A stretch of 64,000 nt of DNA from Pomphorhynchus laevis (lineage: Eukaryota > Acanthocephala > Palaeacanthocephala > Echinorhynchida > Pomphorhynchidae), in contig WNNJ02002080.1 of assembly GCA_012934845.2 (NCBI GenBank), forward strand, positions 19,411-83,410, in the 5' to 3' direction. Both the position numbers and the translations under genes were made by a program. Position 1 is the stretch's first letter; each line of letters starts with the position of its first letter. Of the stretch, positions 49,901 to 60,900 are shown piece by piece. The notes under the pieces were generated by a model. It saw nothing but the letters and a program-made list of their open reading frames with translations. It had not been told where the DNA came from and made no database searches.

Positions 49901-52900
49901 CGACAATCAACGATAAAGACAACGATAGGTGAATTCACATTCTACTTTTCAACGGTTGAACCTTGCTGATTTAACGAAGATGAATACTCCAACAAGATGT
50001 TGTGCCTGCAATGGGCCACATGCGCGCTGTAAAAACTGTAGTTGTGTAAGGGCGGGTAGAATATGTCGAGACTGCTTTCCGGGTAGTCAATGTTCAAATA
50101 AGTCCCCTGACCTACAACTAGTAAACACGGCTATAGCGACGCCTCAGTCTATGCCTTGTTCTACAAATGTCTCTAATATTCCAGACTCACTTTGTTCGGA
50201 CTCCAATGTTTTCGTTACGTTAGATATGGAATGCTCTTCGTCGGGTTGTGTGTTGCGCTCATTTGTAAAAGTTCCTCGAAGTGTTCCGCGAGATTTCTTT
50301 AAGCGTGATTTTCTTTGTGGGCTGTGTTCTGCCAAACGTGTGGCTGAGCTAACCCATTATGTCGATAGAACTCAGCATGCATTGGAGAGCTTAAGTAATG
50401 AAATGAAAGAATTAAGAACATCATTCAACTTGTTATCGGCGAATATAAGTAGCGAATCTAATGCGAAGAGTTCATGTAATTTCACTACGTCTCCTTCCTT
50501 TGCTAACATTTTAAAGCGCGCTGTTACGCGATCGGTTCTTGCTACATCCCAGATTAATAAGGACGCTTCTCCGTTGAAAATTTTGCAAGAAGCGGAGAGA
50601 AACTCTAGACGCCCTGCTAATGTTATTATTCGCGGTTTACCAGTATCAGAAACGGAAGAGAATGAAATACGGAAAATGATTTCTTTAATCGGTGTAGAGG
50701 TTGGAGATGTCCCATTGCGTATGAGTAGGTTTAAAGCTCTTAAGAATGACTGTCCTCCATGGCTCCTTCTTACTACCAACGAGTTTATTTCAGCTTCGAT
50801 CCTCAGAAACAGTAAGCTACTAAAAAAGAGTGATGATTACAAGCAGGTGTTTGTACAGGCTGATCTCTCACCTGCCGAACAATGTGCCCGCAAAGCACTT
50901 GTTGCTCAACTTAAGGATACAAGAACTAAACATCCGTCTGAGCACTATGTTATTAGAAACAATCGTATCGTTCGGCTGGGAAAAATGAGTCCTCTGATTG
51001 ATAATACTTCTTATAGTGAGGTAGAAATAGTGTCGGTAGCAGACACTTCAATATGACTAAAACCAAATTCTCCATTTGTAGAGTCTGAATCCGATTTTAT
51101 TGACCTACGTCGTTTTCTGCTGTTTAATGTAGAAGGTATAGAAACACTTTTAAAAGAAGGATTTAGTGATTACCTTTTATCTTTTGACATCATAGTACTT
51201 TTGGAAACTTTCGCTACCTCTCCTATTACTTAAACTCATTTTATACTTTTGAAATTTTAGCTACTCTAGGCGATCGCGGTCGACCGCGTATAGGTGTATT
51301 TTTGGCCGTCAATAGACTGTTGAGAGATTGGTATTTTAAGACTACGGAAAACGCGATTTATCTTAATTCGTCAAATTTGGTAATAATTGCTTGTTATTTC
51401 AGTCCTTCCTTGAATGCATGTGATATTATCGGTGAGTTGTCTGAACTTCTTGTAGATGTTTCATATCATAAACCTATCGTTATTGCTGGTGACTTTAACG
51501 CCAATCTTAGTCGCTCCGCTCAAAAACTTGATTTATTGAAAAAGTTCTTTGTGTCTCACGATTTAACCCTTTTTGCTCCCATTGAAGGCTGGATATGTGA
51601 ATTTGGACAATCTAGAAGTTGTCTTGATTTAATCTTTGCAAATTTTGGGATACAGAACGTGCGTCTAGATTTTGATTCTACTTGGGCGCTACGTCGCAAA
51701 CATAAGCCAGTAATATGTATTCTAGAGGGCTTTGTGACAAACCGTAGTACTTACCAATTTGTTCAAGCCGTCAGTAGGAAAATCTAATTTGAAGCTCTTG
51801 ACCTCTATAATTTGGAGAATTTTAAGCGTCTTTTGAGTAAGGGACACATTTCTCACAGTTACTCTTTACTTTGCAACACACTTTTATCTTCATGTGAGAT
51901 TAAAAATCCCGTTTCTCGTAGTTCGTTTAGAATGCCGGATAATTTGAGACGATGGCAAAAACTTCTACTTTCTTTCTACAAGTCAAATGAATTTGCACTA
52001 TCCAACTCAGATTTCGTATACTTACTTAGGCTTTATTTGAATGGTGTGAAAAAGTTTAAGTTGGAGAACTTATTAGCAAAAGAGCGAAGACTGCTTTCCA
52101 GAGCAGAGAATGCTCTGTGGCTTTTACACTCTAGATCATGTAAACTTGCTTCTCGGATTCCTTTGGAACACTGGCGTCAACATTTTGTGAATATTCTAGC
52201 TTCAACTATTCTTTCGTCTTTTAATTCTAAGAATTGTGTTCTTTATCGCCGTCTAATTGACCAAAATCATCTTAATCTTAGTTTTGACTTAGACGAAATT
52301 GAGTTATGTCTATTCAAGATGTCCTCCTGTAAAGCAGCCGGAATAGACCAATTGTGTGTGGAACACATGAGACAGACCTTCGGCTTAGTTTCGGACTATT
52401 AGCTATTTTTCTTCAATGCTATACTTAGAGGCCAACCTATCCCACTTGGTTGGCGTGATGGCATAATCAAAGTAATCTACAAGGGTTTAAGGAACCCTTC
52501 GTGTAAAGACTCGTACAGGGGAATAGCGCTACTTAATCATGCATATAAAGTTTTATCGAATTTAATGGCGTTGCGTTTGCTTCGGTTTCGCAGTGATTTG
52601 TTACCATCTGAACAACATGGGTTCCGTAGAGGTTATTCGATACTGAGTGCTCTTCAAATTCTAAGGTCAAAGGTACTGGATACTATACGTCAGCACTCCC
52701 CCTTGTACGCTGTGTTTATCGATTTTGCTAAGGCCTTTGATTCTATAGATAGAGCGTTGCTTTTGTCAAAGCTTCATAAAGAAGTGAATGTTCATGGTGA
52801 TTTTCTATTACTTCTCGAAAGGATCCTAGCGCCTAGTTCATTACGAATTTTTGACGGCGTGAATTACTCCGAAGTATTTACCACCAGTCGTGGAGTACAA

Positions 52901-54935
52901 CAGGGAGATCCGCTTAGCCCGTTATTATTCTCTTTTTTGTTGGACCTTCCAAATTTTATTCGTTCATCAGTATCAGATGTTACAACTATATTGTATGCGG
53001 ATGATTTAGCCTTGATAACATTAAATAAGGATAACGCTCAATTGGCGATTTCAGCTCTGTTAAATTATTGCGAAACTAATGGACTCATTATTAATACAGA
53101 AAAATCCAAAATTATTAAATTCAGAAAAGGTGGACCTTGTCGTCGTGATGACGTGCTGTATATCAAGGACAATATTTTAGAGTTCGTGTCAACATATAAG
53201 TATCTTGGATTTTTGCTTAGCTCGCGATGGTCATTCAAAGCGCATCTATTGAAACAATCTGCAAAAGTATTGAAATCTACGAATGCTGCTTCTAAACTTG
53301 GATTACTTTCGTTTGAGGGTGCGGTTAGTTACTTTAACATAATGCTGCTACCTATTTTGAGTTATGGAATTAAATGTTTCTGGACCGATTTGTTACCAAC
53401 GGATTTTCAGATAATTGACAAATGTTTCTGGCGATTCCTAAACCGAGTGGTAGAAATCTCCCCTAAAGCTACCTCTACGGCGGTGGCCCCATTGGTAGAT
53501 CAACACCCTTGACAGTAAAAATATTAAATGATTTACATCTTGACTCGACAGATGCTTATTTAGAAAACCGATATCTCTTTGATTCCAAAGTCAGTAGATT
53601 AGATCCTGATACATTATGTTCCCATGTTTACTCACAATCAACTTGGAGGAATCTAAACTATCACAAACGTCCGCTTATCTTGCATCTATCATTAGATGGC
53701 TATCATTCGAAATTTTGCATTATTCGGCTTCCTTTCCACTCTCGCACTTCCTTATTGTCGATTTTGCTCATTATCTTGCTCTTATCTGCTACATGTTTTT
53801 AAGTGTCCTTACTTATCCTCTTTGCCATTAAAACTTATTGACAAGGGTCAGTTGTACTTGTGATTAGCTTATGCATTTCATTGTACTAACATTACAGTTT
53901 TTATACGCAATGCTGGCTACATTTATTTTGTTTGATTATTTTGATTACTATGCTACTGTTTCTGTTACTATGCTACTGTTTCTGTTCAAGGGCTTTTGTG
54001 TTACCCGAAGTCGACAGGCGTTAACGGGAAAATAAAAACGCTGCATTATTATTATCATCATAATTATTATCATTATTATGTTTTGTTTATTTTATAATTA
54101 TATTAAATACGTAAACTCAGTTAGCTGATTTAATTGTTTTTTATTATGATTGATATAATTTGTTAACATTTTGATTTTTGTGATTATCATAAAACTATTT
54201 TGAGAAGACGTTATATACGAACGTTCACCGTCGTATTTATTAAGTTATTTTCATAATATCACATATTCTTTAAATAGTTGTAGCTAGTTTTAAAATATTC
54301 ACAATTCTAGTTTTACAATTTATTTATTATGATGATGTTACTAGAATATAAATGCATTTATTTAAATCATATATTGGTAATTCCGACATTCGCTTTAAAC
54401 TGAAAGTAACTTTATGAGTTACTTTGTGTGTTGTATTGCCTTCAATATTAGAACTAACAGGTTTTAAGAATTTCATTAAACAAAATACTATCCGTTTTGC
54501 AAATACGTTTTACATGCACGTTTTCAGTATTTAAATATATTTTCTTTATTTTTTTATTTATTTTATTAATTTTTTTATCATGTCATACAGCGTTTTATAT
54601 AAGAACCTTCCTTTCACAGCAGACTTACAGTATCGAAATTTATATTGTGACCACTCCAATTATTAATAATTAATTAGTAATAATTAGTAATTAATAAACC
54701 GATTATTAATTAATCGGGTAATTCTTAATTTCTTATATACTTTACTGTATATAAATGGTCAGATATTCAATCTTGAGGAGTTAGGGGCCGAAACCTGATA
54801 GCATAGCAGTTCCTCCTGATGACCTCTAATTCTTATTCTGATACAACGTCTGTTATTTATTACTCAATTCATAAAAATGACTTTTTAAATTTCAATTTCA
54901 TATGTTTACTTCATAGAAATTATAATTATTTAAAT

Positions 54936-54966
<31 letters not shown>

Positions 54967-57900
54967 ACTTGATTTGAATTGTAAAAAAATTTAAATTATA
55001 AAAATCTAAAAACAATTATTTATTTTATTATTTACAGATTTGATTTATCGACTATTTATCATTAAGTTTGATTATTCGAACAAATTGACCGTTTTATTTT
55101 ATCGAACACAACTTGATTTAAATTATAAAAAAATCTTGTAACAATTATTTAATTATTAAATTTTGATTTAGCATCATTATGTTTTGTTTCGTTTATAATT
55201 ATATAAAATACGTAGACTCAGTTAGCTGATTTGATTATTAAATTAATCTTGCAACCTAATGCTATCAGAGTATTTAAAAGTTCAATTCTGAGTACATTAT
55301 GCTAAGTAAAAATGTATTCAATTGAAATTGTGTAAGTTCATTGATTTTCTCGTTTTTGTCATAGATTTTCTAAAAGTAGCAATCAAAATCCAATAAATTG
55401 TTTAAGCTTACGATTAAAAAAATAATTTTTCTGTTAGGGTTAAGCGATTTCGAAAATCGATATCAAATAAAAAATATTAGTAAATAAGATGATAATGCTC
55501 AGATGGTCCGCGGATATCACAAGGAAAGACAAAGTCCGCAACACTGACATCTGGAAGATGTTCAAAGTACAATCAATACGAGACGTCATCGTCCGACAAA
55601 GGCTATGATGGTTCAAACATGTAACAATAATTGAAAATGATCACTGGATTGTAAAGGTCAAGGTTGAAGGGAAAGGACGTCACAGAAGGCAAAAAAAAAC
55701 GATGAAGGATTACGTAAAGGAGGATATGAAAGCCCTAGGAATATCGACCGATATAGGACACGAGACTGGCCCACAATCGTTTGGTGTAGACGAAGTTGTT
55801 GCTAGAACCGACCTCCTTGTGAGATATGAGCTAAAAAATATCAAATAAAAAATATAGGAATATTTCCACAAATAAAGTAAACTAACATTAGGAAATATTA
55901 TTTAACGACAAAATATTTTGAGGAAATTTAAAAGCATATGTTAAATGCTTAACTTCTTTATATTGATTTTCTACATTTGACGAAGATAGAAATTTATAAA
56001 TCTTAATATTCGATACTGTGTTGTATCGTTTCACATCGTCTGACAAATCCTTTCAATTGTATTAAAAAATTATAAATAATTTTTTTATTATAAAAGAGAT
56101 CAAGTATTGAAATATAAGATGATCAAATTTAATCTTATTTAATTGAAAATAAGAATAAGAGATTATAATAAAAATGATCTATACATAGGCCTGATATTTA
56201 TGAGGAATTTTCTATATCTCAGTGTGTGAAAAGCTTTAAACCCATAGTTTAATCAATAATATTTTACTTTTGAGAGTCCATCTTTAAACTTAAAAATAAT
56301 TAAAAAGTTCGTAAAGATTAAGCTTTACCTTTTTAATTATAAGAAAATAATAAATTAAAATTTTTTATTTAATAAAAATTGACTTTTATTTTAAATTTTA
56401 ATTTTATATAAATATGATTTAATTAATATTTGATTATTTAAGTATATGTCAATAAATAACATAAAACTACTGATTTACGTTTAAACTACTGATTCAAAAC
56501 TAGCATTTAAACTTAAATTAAATAAAGCTAATTGTGATTTTGGTGTAATAATTATAATAATTTAAAATTTTAAAATAAAATTGATAAAGAATGGTATCAA
56601 ATTGCCTTTTACAATAGTGTAGCAATGATCTGAATTTTGACGTTAGGAATATTTTGATTAAGATCAATGTGATAATCATTATTTTTAGATTTGTAATTGC
56701 AAAGTTCATAAAAATAAAACTTTACCGCATCGCAACTATCAAAGAAGTTCTTAATTAATGTCTCATCTTCAGTATCAAAAAGTCCCACAGGACTTAGAAA
56801 AGAACTTCTAAATAACGCAGAAGTGTATAAAATATTTGGCTATTCCTTCTACCCTAAACGAGTGAAAATAAATAATTGAATTTAATATTGGAGAACTAAC
56901 TATCTCTAAATTGATCGTCCATATTAACAGCGCGGCATGCATCTAATGAACTTTCAAGCCATTTTCCAAAATCAGTATCACTAAACATTGATTTAAAAAC
57001 CAAATTTCAGTTAACAAAATAGTAAATTTAGAGCATGAAATGTGTGCTCGAAAGCTACTGACACAGTTTGTGTTGCTATCGGCCAATCTTGGTTCGAAGC
57101 ATCGTTATCACGTCTGAATACGTAATCAGATTATGTGATTAGTTTATTTTATTTGAATGTAATAATCTTAAAGATTGCATATATCGAATAGCTGATGCAA
57201 TCGCACAGCGAAATATCGATTGGAATAGAGCAAATGAAATAAATTGACTACGTGTCTATTTATGATATTAGTTCATGAGTCAGCAACTCATGAGTTAATA
57301 CAAAATCCGTTGTATTAAGCGTCAGTTGTTTTTGTTGCGATTTATCATTATTATAAATGTATACACATGCGATTTCAAATTAAAAACAAAATAATTACTT
57401 TAGTAATATAAAAAAAACGGACACGAACTATTAGATAAAGCTAAACATTTATGAAGCCAATTAAAATGAATAATAAAATAAGAGTCGATGAATAAGTGAC
57501 GATAAAAGAAGAATACTAAAACTGACGTTAGAAACTGACACCATCATTAGAATGTTATTGAAAAGATCGAAAAAAAGACTTATTAAAATTAAATATAAAT
57601 ATTTAAGACTTATTATAATTTCAAGTATCAGAAACAAATATGAAAGCTCACAACGCCACATTTTTGTAAATCATATGGCTCACGTACTAAAGGCAAAGTC
57701 AGTTATATATTTGATATTTAAATATTTAAATATTAGTAGTTGCATTATATCGATCATTTCATAATCGAAGCAACAAATCATTTCATAATTAAAGCAACAA
57801 ATCGCTTTAATGATGAAAAATAACGCTATTTTATCAGCGTAATCTTTCCAATTATAGTAAGTAATTATTACAAAAAATTGATATAATAATATTTGACAAG

Positions 57901-60900
57901 ATTTGATAATATCTTTTTAATATCTGATTTGGTATTTCTCAAAATCAATTTCCCTTAGTGCTATTTTGAGATAAAACAAATCGCAAAATTTTTTAATTCA
58001 TAATTTGTAAAGGTATACATTAAATTCGATTAAATATCAAACGCTTTGCAAACAAAATACTAATTATTAATTAATATACCAAGATTCGATAACAGGCATT
58101 TCGGTAGATTCAGACCAAAATGGAACAAATATATTGCAGAGAGTATTGCAAAATGGACATAAAGTTTCCTGATCGCTTGCATCTAGACAGAGATAACTTC
58201 TGTATCCGTAATTAGCAACAAGAATATTTGACCAATTTGCTCGAGGTGAAGGGTCATGCAATCTGTTAACATTCATGCAAATGCATTATCTTCCTGTTTT
58301 AAAAACTTACTTTTGATAACATTTGTAATGCATTGTATGACCACATGTGCTAAAATATACACCTGATTGTTCATCGTTAGAACAATCTGTATTAAGGAAT
58401 TTTGATCTTAAAATAAATAAAAATCGAAGATTTAATTGAAGTTCTACTTGTACATACAGTTGTCGAAAACAGAGCAAACCCATAAGCGGGCCAGGTTGAT
58501 TCACATCTCGTGATTCCTGGCAGAGTATACATGTGATAACACGATTAGGGTACTGAAGCTCCGAGCAATCCTCTCCAATTAAAACAATATCACCAGATCT
58601 AAAGAAAAAATTTCACAACAGGATTTTGTTAAAACTATGAAGTAACAGTTAAACTTCATATAAATTGCCAGAAGACCTCCATATGGATTTATCATCTTCG
58701 ACAATTCAATTTATCTATACAATAGATAATGTAGTAATATTGTATTAATGTAAAAGTTGTAAAGGATAAAACCACATTTTGTAGCAATTTACAGCATAAA
58801 AATAATCAGATAAAGATTTCTAATAATATGTTGTTCAACCAAACTCTTGCCCGGTGGTAATTTTAAGCACCAAATACTTTATTAAAAGACCAACTGATGA
58901 TATTTGTTTCGCCCAATAAATTAAAAAATCATAATCAAAAAGTATACTTTGAAACAGCAGATGTTGTATCTCTGTTTACAAACATACCATTACAACGAGC
59001 TACCGAAATAACCGTCCCATTCTTGGAGTAAAAATGAAAAAAGACTAAATTAAGTCTTTTAATTAAGCCTTGCTTAATTAAAATCAATTTTCACCTTTAA
59101 GGTAAACCTTTATCAGCAAATATATAGGGTTTTAACGACATATCATTTGGCCCCATCGCTGGCAGATATCTATATGAGTGATTGAGAGAAAAACATTTAC
59201 CATGACTTACCTTGTATCGTCCAATATTGGAGGTACGAACAACGACGTATTGTTTGTATAAATGGTAGAAACAGAATCCTTCAACTCGGATACCTTGATG
59301 AACATAAAAGATCCGGCTATTCAATGATAGGTCACATATGAGGACTCTGATAAACATATTTCCTTTCTAGATCAAAGTCGAAAAAACGAAAACAACCGTT
59401 TGATACACTGGCAGATCTATTATATATAAAATCCATGGGCTACTATAGTGTATGATAGAGCTATGAAATATTTTCTACGGACAAGAGAAAACTTAGTAGG
59501 TATTGTGAAATATCTAATATGTTATTAGAAAGACAGTATATTCTGCAAGCTATGAATCAAGCGTTTAGTAAGTTAAAAAGAATGAGTGTACCGAACAAAG
59601 TCGAGAAAAACCAAAATAAAGACATTCACAATATTTTTTACAACTTATATTTTGGAAGAGTATAATAATAGATTGATCGATTAGTTGTCGACTGATGGAC
59701 AATATAATATAATTTATCACAAAAAACAATACCAACATATTCAAAGTATGAAGTAGTGTATCACATTCCTTGTAAAAATTGCAACAAAGTCTACATCGGT
59801 CAAACCAAACAAGGAATACGAAAGAGACTTGAACAATACAAAGGAAATCTTAAAAGAGGAGACTTTTCTTCAGCTATGTTTAATTATTGATTAAACAGTT
59901 CGCATACGATTGATTTCGACAATACAAATATTCTTGAATACGAGCCATATAAGTCGTCGTTTAATTAAGCTGGCGGTACACATAGAAATTGCATCAACCA
60001 TGCAAGGCAATAAATGCAATTGATGGTTAAAATTACTGCCGGATAAGAGTTTGGTTGAACAACATATCAATTAAATTCTTCTGTTTTTATTCTTTATATA
60101 CTATGTCATTATTTATCAAAAATTCAAAAATATTACTATTTTTCTTATTTTTTCGGAGATTACTAATGATTACATTCTCTCCGAACGCAATTTTAAATAT
60201 TTATATTAATGAAAGTAATCAATGTCAACATTAATCAATTTCATTGAACAAACATTATTTCAAGAATACGGCGTAAAATTTAAGGAATACAAAATATAGT
60301 CTCCAATTTATGCTCTATAAATGAGAATAAAAAATGTTAAAAGGAATTTAAAATATACCTTGGTTTCTTTGTTTCAGGTGCCTCACTTGCACGACAACTA
60401 GACTCGTCGATATTTGATAAGTCCTTCTGTACAACTGTTTGATCGTATAACTCTTTGTTCGCTTTTATGAAACTTTCCTTCATTTTATTCATTTTAGCTA
60501 ATACTTTAGCTTTTCTTGCTTCAGCGAGTTCTTTGCGCTTTTTCTTAGCAAGAACCTGTTTCTGCTCTTGGAACGATAAAGATGCTAACATTAGATCATC
60601 AGTTTTGTGCAAAGTATATTGATCATCAGCTGTTTCAATATATTTAGTCAAAGAATGGATCGTCTAGAAACAGATTAATTAAAATAAGTCTTGAAACTAA
60701 ACAATTATTGGCTTAAATCAGTTAAGACATTTTATTAACATGAAATATTTAATTTATGTATTTATATTCAAAAATATGTTTAAAATGTATATGAAGGAAT
60801 ATACTTTATGCGGGATCACGAAGTAAGCGTGTCGATGTAACGTTTACTAACTTATTTTAATTCAGATTTATAATCCAACCTCACAATGTAAATTTTCAGA

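Larger units (their letters stand above)
49507..54075 (+). mobile_element. APE-type LINE, full-length copy
   Basis: Minisatellite 5' region (49507-49916), ORF1 (49980-51056), ORF2 (about 51060-53800, broken), 3' UTR to about 54050 ending AAAATAAAAACGCTGC and (ATT/ATC) repeats. RT and ORF1 are most like CR1/L2/jockey-type LINEs, but I do not assign a clade. No RNase H is seen. The truncated copy at 42.8 kb belongs to the same family. Confidence 0.85.

Noticed and set aside
49507-49916. CRISPR-like array
   Set aside because: The 19-bp units follow each other without spacers, and the context is a eukaryotic LINE, so it is a minisatellite.
56560-56725. Extension of UBR exon 7 by about 40 codons
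   Set aside because: The frame is open, but splicing at 56725 (GCG|gtaaag) gives phase 0 into exon 8, while the extended frame reaches no donor in a fitting phase.
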